Assembly (NCBI RefSeq): GCF_900109115.1
Contig: NZ_FNYV01000003.1
Span: forward strand, 636,633 to 700,632
Length of the DNA stretch: 64,000 nt
Source: Micromonospora phaseoli
GTDB taxonomy: Bacteria > Actinomycetota > Actinomycetes > Mycobacteriales > Micromonosporaceae
Direction of reading: 5' to 3'
Program-made: the position numbers and the translations under genes
Notes under the pieces: model-generated
Databases searched by the model: none
What the model was told of the DNA's origin: nothing
Seen by the model: only the letters and a program-made list of their open reading frames with translations
Shown: positions 50,544-58,783 of the stretch, in pieces
Position numbering within the stretch: position 1 is the stretch's first letter
How the letters are laid out: each line of letters opens with the position of its first letter

Positions 50544-51290
50544 ATGAATCAGGCGCTCCGCGCAGCCATGGCCGACACCGGCAAGACCGTCGAGCGCCTT
50601 GCCGAGCAGGTCGGCGTAGATCCGAAGACGGTCGGGCGCTGGATTACGCCGGGACGGGTGCCTCACCCTCGCCACCGCGCTGCGGCGGCTGCGGCGCTCG
50701 GGCGCGAGGTCGGAGACATTTGGCCGGACGTTTTGAGACGTCGAGAACCGACGTGGCTGCAACCGTGGGTGGAGACAGAGCTTCAGGCGACCGCGCTGCG
50801 GTCCTTTCAGGTTGCGGTCATCCCGGGCCTGTTGCAGACACCTGAGTACGCGACGGCGGTCCTCAGCAGTGGCTCACTTGATCCGGAAGAGGTCGCGGAC
50901 TACGTCGAGACCCGGATGCGGCGGCAGGCAGCGGTGCTCGACAGGCGCAGGCCGCCGCTCTTCATCGCGGTTATCGACGAGTGTGCCCTTCGCCGCGGCG
51001 TCCCCGAGATCATGTACTCGCAGCTGGACCACCTGGTCAGGATGGCCCAGCGGCCCAACGTGCTGCTGCACGTGCTGCCGTTGGACGCCGGCCTGCATCC
51101 TGGTCAAGCGGGACCGTTCGTCATCGCGACAACCGAGGATGGGGACGTCGCGTACCTCGATGACCAGGCCGCCGGACGCTTGACAAAGGACACCGCACCG
51201 CTGTGGGTCATCTGGGATACCCTTCGGTCGGTGGCACTTCCGCGCCGCCAGACCATCGACTTTCTAGAGGCTCGATCATGGCTGACCTGA
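50544..51290 (+). CDS. XRE family regulator with DUF5753 domain
   Basis: The protein has 248 residues. The HTH is in VERLAEQVGVDPKTVGRWITPGRVPHPRHR; the DUF5753 C-terminal domain shows FQVAVIPGLLQTPEYATAVL, RRPPLFIAVIDECALRRGV and GPFVIATTEDGDVAYLDDQAAGRL. ATG at 50544 follows CGGAGGCGGGC. Such regulators are typically paired with a small DUF397 protein, as here: the DUF397 frame starts 13 bp inside this gene. In Streptomyces these pairs affect development and some behave like toxin-antitoxin or signalling modules. Confidence 0.92.
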   Translation: MNQALRAAMADTGKTVERLAEQVGVDPKTVGRWITPGRVPHPRHRAAAAAALGREVGDIWPDVLRRREPTWLQPWVETELQATALRSFQVAVIPGLLQTPEYATAVLSSGSLDPEEVADYVETRMRRQAAVLDRRRPPLFIAVIDECALRRGVPEIMYSQLDHLVRMAQRPNVLLHVLPLDAGLHPGQAGPFVIATTEDGDVAYLDDQAAGRLTKDTAPLWVIWDTLRSVALPRRQTIDFLEARSWLT

Positions 51291-51472
51291 CCGGCGCCAC
51301 CTGGCGCAAGAGCACCCGAAGCAGCTCCAACGGTGGCGACTGTGTCGAGGTCGCCGACAATCTTCCCGGCGTCGTCGGCGTACGCGACTCGAAGGACCCG
51401 GCCGGTCCGGCGCTGGCCTTCGGGCCGGCGGCGTGGCGTGCCTTCGTCGCCCAGGTCGCCCAGCGGGCCTGA
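51278..51472 (+). CDS. DUF397 domain-containing protein
   Basis: The protein has 64 residues. ATWRKSTRSSSNGGDCVEVA, VVGVRDSKDPAGPALAFGPAAWRAFV is the full DUF397 signature. ATG at 51278 overlaps the XRE gene by 13 bp, so it is probably made by coupled translation. DUF397 proteins act with their XRE partner, most likely by direct binding. A hairpin terminator follows at 51488. Confidence 0.92.
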   Translation: MADLTGATWRKSTRSSSNGGDCVEVADNLPGVVGVRDSKDPAGPALAFGPAAWRAFVAQVAQRA

Positions 51473-51487
51473 CCCAGACGCGCGAGA

Positions 51488-51515
51488 GCGCCCGTCCCTG
51501 CATGGGGGCGGGCGC
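51488..51515 (+). terminator. Hairpin terminator after the DUF397 gene
   Basis: GCGCCCGTCCC pairs with GGGGGCGGGCGC (51504-51515) with one G-T pair, around the loop TGCAT, and is followed by TTCATCGTGT. Confidence 0.75.
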
Positions 51516-51570
51516 TTCATCGTGTAACGGCATGACCCACCGCAAGTACGGCGGCATCTCTTGGAGAGAC

Positions 51571-51610
51571 GTGATGTCACAGAGACACAAGGATGTCTGT
51601 GTGGCATCAC
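51571..51610. repeat. Long imperfect inverted repeat of unknown role
   Basis: GTGATGTCACAGAGACA (51571-51587) and TGTCTGTGTGGCATCAC (51594-51610) pair at 15 of 17 positions with a CAAGGA loop. It follows the DUF397 terminator by 55 bp and precedes the macro domain gene stop (51671) by 60 bp. It could be a second, minus-strand terminator for the macro domain gene, or a remnant of a small palindromic element. Confidence 0.6.
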
Positions 51611-51670
51611 GCTCGTGACCACAGGTGCTCCCCCCTCCGGAAACCCCGAAACGGCCGTGCCACCGCCGCG

Positions 51671-52186
51671 TCAGCCGGCCGCGTACACCCGCGAGGCGGT
51701 GGCGTGGGTGTCGGCGCCGAAGAGGACCAGCCGGGCCTCGGTGACGCTGGTGGGGTTCGCCGCGCGCAGCACCGTCAGGGCCTGGCCGACCGCGTCGGCG
51801 ACCGGCCAGCCGTAGATCCCGGCGGAGATCAGCGGGAAGGCGACGGTGGTCGCGCCCAACTCGTCGGCGATCGCCAGGCTGTTGGCGTAGCAGTCCCGCA
51901 GCAGCGCGGAGCGGTCCTCGGTCGCCGAGAAGACCGGGCCGACCGTGTGCACCACCCAGCGGGCCGGCAGGTCACCGGCGGTGGTGGCCACCGCCTGCCC
52001 GGTCGGCAGGCCCCGGCCGTACCGGGAGGCGCGTAGCGCGCGGCACTCGGCGAGGATCGCCGGGCCGCCCCGGCGGTGGATCGCGCCGTCCACTCCCCCG
52101 CCACCGAGCAGCGACGAGTTCGCGGCGTTTACGACCACGTCCACCCGTTCGGCGGTGATGTCCCCCTCGACCAGGGTGATGTCCAT
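51671..52186 (-). CDS. Macro domain protein (O-acetyl-ADP-ribose deacetylase type)
   Basis: The protein has 171 residues. The MacroD pattern is clear: ITLVEGDITAERVDVVVNAANSSLLGGGGVDGAIHRRGGP (ADP-ribose binding and the catalytic NAANxxLxGGGVDGAIH loop), WVVHTVGPVF and AFPLISAGIYGWP (second ribose loop). It removes ADP-ribose from acetate or from protein aspartate/glutamate. It lies one base from the EI24 gene stop on the same strand, so the two are likely co-transcribed. Confidence 0.93.
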   Translation of the reverse strand: MDITLVEGDITAERVDVVVNAANSSLLGGGGVDGAIHRRGGPAILAECRALRASRYGRGLPTGQAVATTAGDLPARWVVHTVGPVFSATEDRSALLRDCYANSLAIADELGATTVAFPLISAGIYGWPVADAVGQALTVLRAANPTSVTEARLVLFGADTHATASRVYAAG

Positions 52187-52187
52187 G

Positions 52188-52979
52188 TCAGCCCGCCGTG
52201 ATGGGTTGGCCCAGCGAACGCCGGGCCAGCAGGGTGGCGCCGGCCACCGCCGCCGGCATCAGCAGGACGGCACCGAGCGGGATCAGGAAGCAGACGAAGA
52301 CGGCTACCCCGAAGCCGAGCGTGGTGGGACGGTCCACTTTGAGCGCCGCCCGGCGGTCCGGCAGCCGTTTGCCCCGCCGGTAGAAGGGGGAGCCCACCAG
52401 CTCAACGGCGAGCAGCCAGCCGCCGACCGCCGCGCCGATCACCGGTACCACCGTCTGGCCGATCAGCGGGATGAAGCCGGCGGCGAACAGCGGAACGCCG
52501 AAGACCGCCGCCAGGGCCACCAGGCGGAGCGAGTCGGCGGCGCTGCGGCGCAGCGACGGCCAGAACGGCACCTCGACGGTGTCGGGCGCGCCGCCGTACC
52601 GCTGCTCCACCCGCTCGGAGATCTTCTCGTAGAACGGGTCGCCGATGACCAGGGTGACCGCGGTGAAGGTGAGCACCGCGAGCAGGCCACCGAGGCCGAG
52701 GAAGGCCAGTGCGGCGATCACCCGGACCAGGCTGCGCGCCGTCGCCGGCCAGTCGTCGGCGTACGGGGTCACCGCGACGGCCAGGTCGTTCACGAAGAAC
52801 ACCAGGACGGCGTACGCGGCCACGAAGATCGCCCCGGAGATCAGTGCCGGTACGACGCCGAGCAGCATCAGGCCGGGGCTGCGTACGTACAGGCCGATGC
52901 CCCGCAGCAGCAGCGCGGCCCCGCCGGCGAACCGACGGGCGGCACCCACGGCGGTGCCGGGAATTTCGGATGCGTTCAC
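52188..52979 (-). CDS. EI24 domain membrane protein (CysZ-like)
   Basis: The protein has 263 residues from the GTG at 52979; an ATG at 53012 would add 11. It has four or five membrane helices (LMLLGVVPALISGAIFVAAYAVLVFFV, VRVIAALAFLGLGGLLAVLTFTAVTLV, LGFGVAVFVCFLIPLGAVLLMP) and the EI24/CysZ pattern IGDPFYEKISERVEQRYG. CysZ-type proteins have been linked to sulfate uptake; whether this one transports anything is unknown. The macro domain gene follows immediately. Confidence 0.85.
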   Translation of the reverse strand: MNASEIPGTAVGAARRFAGGAALLLRGIGLYVRSPGLMLLGVVPALISGAIFVAAYAVLVFFVNDLAVAVTPYADDWPATARSLVRVIAALAFLGLGGLLAVLTFTAVTLVIGDPFYEKISERVEQRYGGAPDTVEVPFWPSLRRSAADSLRLVALAAVFGVPLFAAGFIPLIGQTVVPVIGAAVGGWLLAVELVGSPFYRRGKRLPDRRAALKVDRPTTLGFGVAVFVCFLIPLGAVLLMPAAVAGATLLARRSLGQPITAG

Positions 52980-53137
52980 GCCGAAGAGCCTAGGGCCTGG
53001 CCGCCGCATCAACCGGTTGACGGATCCGTCGGGTCAACCGGTGCCGGCGAAGATCACCTACAGCTGGTCGATCCGCTGCCGACGCGCCACCGCGAGCCTG
53101 GAGAGGTACACGGGACGCGGCGGCGAAAGGCGATGCC

Positions 53138-54046
53138 ATGGCGGTCATCGAGGTGACCAACCTGCACAAGCGCTACGGCGAGACCGTAGCGGTGGACGAT
53201 GTGTCGTTCAGCGTCACGGCCGGCGAGATCTTCGGGGTGCTCGGCCCGAACGGTGCCGGGAAGACCACCACTGTGGAGTGCGTTGCCGGGCTGCGCGTCC
53301 CCGACGGGGGCGGGGTGTCGGTCCTCGGGCTCGACCCCCGCCGGGACGCCACCCGACTCCGCCAGTTGGTGGGGGTGCAGCTCCAGGAGAGCCAGCTGCC
53401 CGATCGACTCCGGGTCACCGAGGCGCTGGAGCTGTACGCGTCGTTCTACCGCAACCCGGCCGACCCGGCCCGGCTGATCGACGAGTTGGGGCTCGGCGCG
53501 AAGCGGAACACCCCGTACGAGAAGCTCTCCGGCGGCCAGAAGCAGCGGCTCTCCATCGCGCTGGCGCTGGTCGGCAACCCGAAGATCGCGATTCTGGACG
53601 AGCTGACCACCGGGCTGGACCCGCAGGCTCGCCGGGACACCTGGGGCCTGATCGAACGGGTCCGCGACAGCGGGGTGACGGTCGTGCTGGTCACCCACTT
53701 CATGGAGGAGGCCGAGCGGCTCTGCGACCGGCTCGCCGTGATCGACCAGGGGCGGGTGGTGGCGCTGGACAGCCCGGCCGGGCTGGTGTCGGCGGTGGCG
53801 CCGGAGCAGCGAATCCGGTTCCGGCCGTCCGCCCCGGTGGACGACCGGCTCCTCACCGAGCTGCCGCAGGTGACCGCGGTGACCCGCAGCGGCACCCAGG
53901 TGGTGGTCACCGGCACCGGTGACGTGCTGCACGCGGTCACCTCGGTCCTCGCCCGCAACCAGATCATCGCCGCCGACCTACGGCTGGAGCAGGCCACGCT
54001 CGATGACGCGTTCGTCGAACTGACCGGGCACCGACTCAACGACTGA
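53138..54046 (+). CDS. ABC transporter ATP-binding protein (drug/polymer export type)
   Basis: The protein has 302 residues. Walker A is GPNGAGKTT (36-44), the signature motif is KLSGGQKQRLSIALAL, and Walker B is IAILDELTTGLDPQARR, where Leu replaces the usual Pro of DEPT. The C-terminal ~80 residues (RFRPSAPVDDRLLTEL...) are the domain seen in DrrA/CcmA-like exporter ATPases. ATG at 53138. It is followed 10 bases later by the permease gene. Gene order exporter-kinase-regulator suggests a system that senses and exports a compound. Confidence 0.92.
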   Translation: MAVIEVTNLHKRYGETVAVDDVSFSVTAGEIFGVLGPNGAGKTTTVECVAGLRVPDGGGVSVLGLDPRRDATRLRQLVGVQLQESQLPDRLRVTEALELYASFYRNPADPARLIDELGLGAKRNTPYEKLSGGQKQRLSIALALVGNPKIAILDELTTGLDPQARRDTWGLIERVRDSGVTVVLVTHFMEEAERLCDRLAVIDQGRVVALDSPAGLVSAVAPEQRIRFRPSAPVDDRLLTELPQVTAVTRSGTQVVVTGTGDVLHAVTSVLARNQIIAADLRLEQATLDDAFVELTGHRLND

Positions 54047-54056
54047 GGGGAACACC

Positions 54057-54791
54057 ATGCACGCCTTCGGCCAGATCCTCAAGACTGAGACGAAGCTCTA
54101 CCTGCGGGACATCCCGACGCTGGTGCTCACGGTCCTTCTGCCCACCCTGGTCCTGGTGGTGCTCGGGCTGATCCCCACGCTGCGCGAGCCCAATCCGGAT
54201 TTCGAGAACCAGTCCTTCATCACCTACTTCACCCCCTCGCTGCTGGTGATCTCGCTGGCGATGGTCGGAGTGAACGCTCTGCCCACCGTGCTGGCCACCT
54301 ACCGGGAGCGGGGCATCCTGCGCCGGCTGGCGACCACCCCGGCCAGCCCGCTGGCGCTGCTGGCCGCCCAACTCGTGCTGTCCCTGGCCGGCATCCTGGC
54401 CAGCGCCGTGCTGCTCGCCGTGGTCGCCCGCTTCGCGTTCGACACACCACTGCCGCAGCACCCGCTCGGGTTCGCGGCGGCCCTGATCCTGGGTACGGCG
54501 GCGCTGCTCGCGCTGGGCCTGCTGGTCGCCGCGGTCGCTCCGACGGCCAAGGCGGCTCAGGCAATGGCCATCCCCGTGTTCATGGTGATCATGTTCTTCG
54601 GCGGGGTGTACCTGCCAAGGGTCCTGCTGCCGGACTTCCTGGCCGAGATCGGCGCGTACACCCCACCCGGCATCCAGGCGCTGCTCGATGCCTGGACCGG
54701 CACCGCCCCACAGCCGCTGCACCTGGGGATAATGGCGGTCATCGCGGTAGCCGCCGGTGCCGGGGCGGCGAAGCTGTTCCGCTGGGAGTGA
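54057..54791 (+). CDS. ABC-2 type exporter permease
   Basis: The protein has 244 residues and six membrane helices (IPTLVLTVLLPTLVLVVLGLIP, FITYFTPSLLVISLAMVGVNALP, LLAAQLVLSLAGILASAVLLAVVA and others). The ABC-2 pattern includes LPTVLATYRERGILRRLATTPASPL. It partners the ATPase just upstream. The kinase gene begins 4 bases after its stop, so all four genes (ATPase, permease, kinase, regulator) probably form one operon. Confidence 0.9.
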   Translation: MHAFGQILKTETKLYLRDIPTLVLTVLLPTLVLVVLGLIPTLREPNPDFENQSFITYFTPSLLVISLAMVGVNALPTVLATYRERGILRRLATTPASPLALLAAQLVLSLAGILASAVLLAVVARFAFDTPLPQHPLGFAAALILGTAALLALGLLVAAVAPTAKAAQAMAIPVFMVIMFFGGVYLPRVLLPDFLAEIGAYTPPGIQALLDAWTGTAPQPLHLGIMAVIAVAAGAGAAKLFRWE

Positions 54792-54795
54792 GCGC

Positions 54796-56121
54796 ATGGT
54801 GAGCGGGGACGGGATGACCAGCAGCGGATGCGACCGGACGGCCGGCCTCGCCGGGCAGACGCCCAGTGAAGACGACCGGATCGCCAGCTGGCGGGCACGG
54901 GAGGCGCACCTGCACCGGATGCTGCCCTACGCCGGGCTGCTCGTGGGGTCGCTGCTGGCCACCGCCGCGCCAGCGCCCGGCGGCCTGCCGCTGACGCCGA
55001 CGCTGGTCGTCGCCGTGGCATCCGCCGGGTGGATCGCCTGGTTCCTCACCCTGCACCCGCAGTGGCAGGGGCGACGGAGGTTGATGGCCGTCTACTACGT
55101 GGGACTGCTCGCCCTCGCCGCCGTCCTGGTGAGTGCGAGCCCGTGGTACGGATTCTTCGCCTGGATCGGCTTTCTGCACGCCTTCCATCTGCTACAGGGA
55201 GGGTGGCGGTTCGTCGGGATGTGCTGCTCCGCCGTGCTGGTCGCCACCGCGCAGAGCGGTGGCCTGCCGCGGTCGTGGTCGCACTGGTCACTGTGGCTGG
55301 TGCTGGTGCTGTTCAACCTGGTGATTGCCGGCGCGGTGAGTTGGCTGAGCTATCTGGGCGAGCGCGAGGACACCAAACGCAAGCGGCTGGTGGTGGAGCT
55401 CGCCGCCGCCAACAGCCGGCTCGCCGAGACGATCCAAGAGAACGAGGGTCTGCACGCCCAACTCGTCACCCAGGCCCGGGAGGCCGGTGTGCTGGACGAG
55501 CGGCAACGGATGGCCCGGGAGATCCATGACACCCTGGCCCAGGGGCTGACCGGCATCATCACCCAGCTGGAGGCGGCCGAGCAGACCCGGGACCGCTCCC
55601 CCGACTGGCGGCGGCACGTGGACAACGCGCTGGCCCTGGCCCGGGAGAGCCTCACCGAGGCCCGCCGCTCGGTACGCGCCGTCCGCCCGGAGCCGCTGGA
55701 GACGGCCCGGCTGTCCGACGCGCTCACCGAGCTGGGCGGGCGCTGGTCGGCCCTGCACGGGGTGCCGGCCAGCGTCAGCACCACCGGTTCGCCCCGCCCG
55801 CTGCACCCGGAGGTCGAGGTGACCCTGCTGCGGGCCGCCCAGGAGGCGCTGGCCAACGTGGCCCGGCACGCCGCCGCCTCCCGGGTCGGTGTCACCCTGT
55901 CGTACATGCCGGACGTGGTCACCCTGGACGTCCGCGACGACGGGGCGGGCTTCGAGGCCACCAACGGGTCGGCGGCGCCGAAATCGGACGGCGGCTACGG
56001 GCTGACCGCCATGCGGCAGCGGGTCACCCGGGTCGGTGGTCAGCTGGCCGTGGAGTCCGAGCCGGGCGGCGGCACCGCGATCTCGGCATCCGTACCGGCG
56101 CTGCCCGGGGGTGCCGGTTGA
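54796..56121 (+). CDS. NarL-type sensor histidine kinase of the exporter operon
   Basis: The protein has 441 residues. Residues about 44-187 hold six membrane helices; a coiled coil (about 190-235, KRKRLVVELAAANSRLAETIQEN) leads to HisKA_3 with His244 in RQRMAREIHDTLAQGLTGI and an HATPase (ALANVARHAAAS, VRDDGAGFEATNG, GGYGLTAMRQRVTRVGG). ATG at 54796 follows GGGAGTGAGC. The architecture resembles kinases that respond to membrane-active antibiotics. The response regulator gene overlaps its stop (TTGA). Confidence 0.9.
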   Translation: MVSGDGMTSSGCDRTAGLAGQTPSEDDRIASWRAREAHLHRMLPYAGLLVGSLLATAAPAPGGLPLTPTLVVAVASAGWIAWFLTLHPQWQGRRRLMAVYYVGLLALAAVLVSASPWYGFFAWIGFLHAFHLLQGGWRFVGMCCSAVLVATAQSGGLPRSWSHWSLWLVLVLFNLVIAGAVSWLSYLGEREDTKRKRLVVELAAANSRLAETIQENEGLHAQLVTQAREAGVLDERQRMAREIHDTLAQGLTGIITQLEAAEQTRDRSPDWRRHVDNALALARESLTEARRSVRAVRPEPLETARLSDALTELGGRWSALHGVPASVSTTGSPRPLHPEVEVTLLRAAQEALANVARHAAASRVGVTLSYMPDVVTLDVRDDGAGFEATNGSAAPKSDGGYGLTAMRQRVTRVGGQLAVESEPGGGTAISASVPALPGGAG

Positions 56122-56765
56122 CCGACCCGGTACGCCTGCTGATCGTCGACGACCACCCGGTGGTCCGGGACGGGCTACGGGGCATGTTCACCGGCGACCC
56201 CGGGTTCGAGGTGGTCGGCGAGGCGGCAGACGGTGCCGAGGCGCTTGCCCTGACCGCGACGCTGCACCCGGACGTGGTGCTGATGGACCTGCGGATGCCC
56301 GGGATGGACGGGGTCACCGCGATCGGCCGGCTGGTGCGTTCGGGCAGCCCGGCGAAGGTACTGGTGCTGACCACGTACGACACGGACGCCGACGTGCTGC
56401 CGGCGATCGAGGCCGGCGCCACCGGCTACCTGCTCAAGGACGCGCCCCGCGAGGATCTGGTCCGGGCGGTGCGATCCGCCGCCCGGGGCGAGTCGGTGCT
56501 CTCGCCCAGCGTGGCCGGCCGGCTGATGGGCCGCCTGCGGGATCCCGGGCCGGCCGAGGAGCCGCTCAGCCAGCGCGAGCTGGAGGTGCTGACGCTGGTG
56601 GCGCGCGGCTCGTCGAACCGGGAGACCGCCGCCCGGCTGTTCATCAGCGAGGCCACGGTCAAGACCCACCTGCTGCACGTCTACGCCAAGCTCGGGGTCA
56701 ACGACCGGGCCGCGGCGGTGGCCGCCGCGTACGACCGGGGGCTGCTAACGCCCGGCGGACGGTGA
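56118..56765 (+). CDS. NarL/LuxR-type response regulator of the exporter operon
   Basis: The protein has 215 residues. The receiver is VRLLIVDDHPVVRDGLRGMF with phospho-acceptor Asp57 in VVLMDLRMPGMDG and the threonine/lysine switch regions VLVLTTYDTDADV and GYLLKDAPREDLV. The HTH is LSQRELEVLTLVARGSSNRETAARLFISEATVKTHLLHVYAKL. TTG at 56118 overlaps the kinase stop. It likely controls the exporter genes upstream. Confidence 0.92.
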   Translation: MTDPVRLLIVDDHPVVRDGLRGMFTGDPGFEVVGEAADGAEALALTATLHPDVVLMDLRMPGMDGVTAIGRLVRSGSPAKVLVLTTYDTDADVLPAIEAGATGYLLKDAPREDLVRAVRSAARGESVLSPSVAGRLMGRLRDPGPAEEPLSQRELEVLTLVARGSSNRETAARLFISEATVKTHLLHVYAKLGVNDRAAAVAAAYDRGLLTPGGR

Positions 56766-56771
56766 GCGCGG

Positions 56772-57773
56772 GTGCGAGCGGCACGGCTGATCTCGCTGCT
56801 GCTGTTGTTGCAGGCCCGGGAGGTGATGACGGCGGCGGAGCTGGCCCGGGAGCTGGAGGTCTCCGAGCGGACGATCTACCGCGACGTGTTGGCCCTCTCC
56901 GCCGCCGGGGTGCCGGTCTACGCCGACCGGGGGCGGACCGGCGGCTACCGGTTGCTCGGCGGCTACCGGACCAGGTTGACCGGGATGAGCCGGGACGAGG
57001 CGGAGGCGCTGTTCCTCGCCGGGTTGCCCGGCCCGGCCGGCGACATGGGGCTTGCCGACGCGGTCGCGGCGGCGGAGCTGAAGCTCCTCGCGGCGCTGCC
57101 GCCGAGCCTGCGGGACGCTCCGACGCGTGCCGGGCAGCGTTTCCATCTGGACGTGCCGGGCTGGTACCGCGAGACCGCGCCGCCGCCCTGGCTGGCCGAG
57201 CTGGCCGGCGCGGTCTGGCAGGATCGGGTGATCACCCTCCACTACCGGCGCGGGGAGCGGGAGGTCACCCGGCGGACACTCCCCTACGGCCTGGTGCTCA
57301 AGAGCGGTATCTGGTACCTCATCGGTCGGGTCGGCGACGACTTTCGCACCTACCGGGTGGACCGGGTCAGCGCGGTCGAGCCAGACGAGGAGACCTTCGA
57401 CCGGGAGCCGGGCTTCGACCTGGCCGGGTACTGGCGGGCGCAGGCCGAGGCGTTCCTGCGGGGGATGCTGCGGGCCGAGGTGACCCTCCGGCTGAGCCCC
57501 GCCGGCCTGCGCCGGCTCCGGCACCTCGCCGAGATCCCGTTCGGGTACGCGGAGGCGGTCGCCGCCGCCTCCGAACCCGACGGGCAGGGCTGGGTGACGA
57601 CCCGGCTGCCCGTCGAGTCCGTGGAGGTGGCGTACACCCAGCTGCTCGGGCTGGGCCCGGAGGTGGAGGTGCTCGACCCGCCCGAGCTGCGGGCGCTGAT
57701 GGCCGAGGCGACGGCGCGGACCGCCGCGCTCTACGCCGACGGTCAGCGGGTAGGTGGCGACGGTCAGCGATAG
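56772..57773 (+). CDS. WYL domain transcriptional regulator (YafY-like)
   Basis: The protein has 333 residues. The HTH_11 domain reads EVMTAAELARELEVSERTIYRDVLALSAAGVPVYADRGRTGGYRLLGGY; the WYL domain at about 135-210 reads VITLHYRRGEREVTRRTLPYGLVLKSGIWYLIGRVGDDFRTYRVDRV. WYL domains bind nucleic-acid or small ligands. GTG at 56772 is 6 bases after the response regulator stop. Convergent SDR gene overlaps its 3-prime end by 10 bp. It may bind the palindrome upstream of that SDR (58698-58722); such regulator-SDR pairs are common in actinomycetes. Confidence 0.9.
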   Translation: MRAARLISLLLLLQAREVMTAAELARELEVSERTIYRDVLALSAAGVPVYADRGRTGGYRLLGGYRTRLTGMSRDEAEALFLAGLPGPAGDMGLADAVAAAELKLLAALPPSLRDAPTRAGQRFHLDVPGWYRETAPPPWLAELAGAVWQDRVITLHYRRGEREVTRRTLPYGLVLKSGIWYLIGRVGDDFRTYRVDRVSAVEPDEETFDREPGFDLAGYWRAQAEAFLRGMLRAEVTLRLSPAGLRRLRHLAEIPFGYAEAVAAASEPDGQGWVTTRLPVESVEVAYTQLLGLGPEVEVLDPPELRALMAEATARTAALYADGQRVGGDGQR

Positions 57774-58678
57774 CCGGTGACGTCGGCGGGCTTGCCGGCG
57801 TCGACCACCTCGGTGATGTAGCGGTACGCGTCCGGCTGGCTGCCGTCGACGTCGGTGAAGCCGTACACCTTGGCCAGGTCGCCCGCCGAGACCGACTGGC
57901 CGCTCCACCGACTCCGGTCGCGGTCGGCGGCGAGCGCGGCGACCGCCCGCCCGACGAACGCCGGGGTCTCCGAGATGAGGAAGTGCGGATCCTTGGCCGC
58001 ACCGTCGCGCCAGTTCTCCTCGGTGACGCCGAAGTGTTCCAACATCGCCTCGGAGCGCAGCCACCCCGGGCTGAGCGCGACGGCCGTGCCGCCATGGGCC
58101 TTGAGTTCGTGCGCCCAGCTGAAGGCGAGCCGGTTTACCGAGGTCTTGGCCAGGTCGTAGAAGACCGAGAGCCGGTAGTTCTCGTCGTTGTACGCCTTCG
58201 TGCCGTCGCCGATCTCCACCACCAGGCCGCCCGGGTGGCGGATCAGCAGCGGCAGCGCGAAGTGGCTGGTGATCACGTGGGTGTCGACGGCCAGCCGCAG
58301 CGTACGGAAGCCGGCGTCCAGCGGTTGTTCCCAGACCGGCTTCTCCCAGGTGATCAGCGGGTCGGCGCCCCACACGTCGTTGACCAGCACGTCGAGCCGG
58401 CCCTGCTCGGCGTCGATCCGCGCCACCAACGCCCGCACCTCGTCGGGCACCAGGTGGTCGACTCGGACGGCGATCCCGGTGCCGCCCGCAGCGGTCACCA
58501 ACTCGGCGGTCTCCTCGATGGTCTCCGGCCGGTCCAGTTCCGAGCGACCGGCGCGGCTGCTGCGGCCGGTGGCGTAGACGGTGGCGCCGGCAGCGCCGAG
58601 CTGGACGGCGATCTGCCGGCCGGCGCCCCGGGTCGCCCCGGCGACCAGCGCCACCCTTCCGGTGAGCGATTTCGTCAT
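57764..58678 (-). CDS. SDR family oxidoreductase
   Basis: The protein has 304 residues. The cofactor loop is VALVAGATRGAGRQIAVQL; VYATGRSSRAGRSE suggests NADP(H); the tyrosine-lysine pair lies in FYDLAKTSVNRLAFSWAHEL (YDLAK). The catalytic serine region is less clear (VVEIGDGTKAYNDE). ATG at 58678 is chosen, with a strong palindrome 20 bases upstream. The pairing with a WYL regulator is typical for stress- or xenobiotic-induced SDRs. Substrate unknown. Confidence 0.85.
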   Translation of the reverse strand: MTKSLTGRVALVAGATRGAGRQIAVQLGAAGATVYATGRSSRAGRSELDRPETIEETAELVTAAGGTGIAVRVDHLVPDEVRALVARIDAEQGRLDVLVNDVWGADPLITWEKPVWEQPLDAGFRTLRLAVDTHVITSHFALPLLIRHPGGLVVEIGDGTKAYNDENYRLSVFYDLAKTSVNRLAFSWAHELKAHGGTAVALSPGWLRSEAMLEHFGVTEENWRDGAAKDPHFLISETPAFVGRAVAALAADRDRSRWSGQSVSAGDLAKVYGFTDVDGSQPDAYRYITEVVDAGKPADVTGYR

Positions 58679-58697
58679 GGGACCCACGCTGCCAGGA

Positions 58698-58722
58698 ATA
58701 CCTGACAACCGAGGTCAGGTAT
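58698..58722. promoter_or_regulatory. Palindromic operator upstream of the SDR gene
   Basis: ATACCTGAC (58698-58706) and GTCAGGTAT (58714-58722) are perfect 9-bp inverted repeats with a 7-base spacer, centred 32 bases before the SDR start. The likely binder is the neighbouring WYL regulator or another dimeric regulator; no similar site lies before the WYL gene itself. Confidence 0.7.
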
Positions 58723-58783
58723 CGCAGGCCCATCGGCGCGAAAATCCCGTGAACCAGGCGGCGGGCTCGTACGTCATGCTGAC

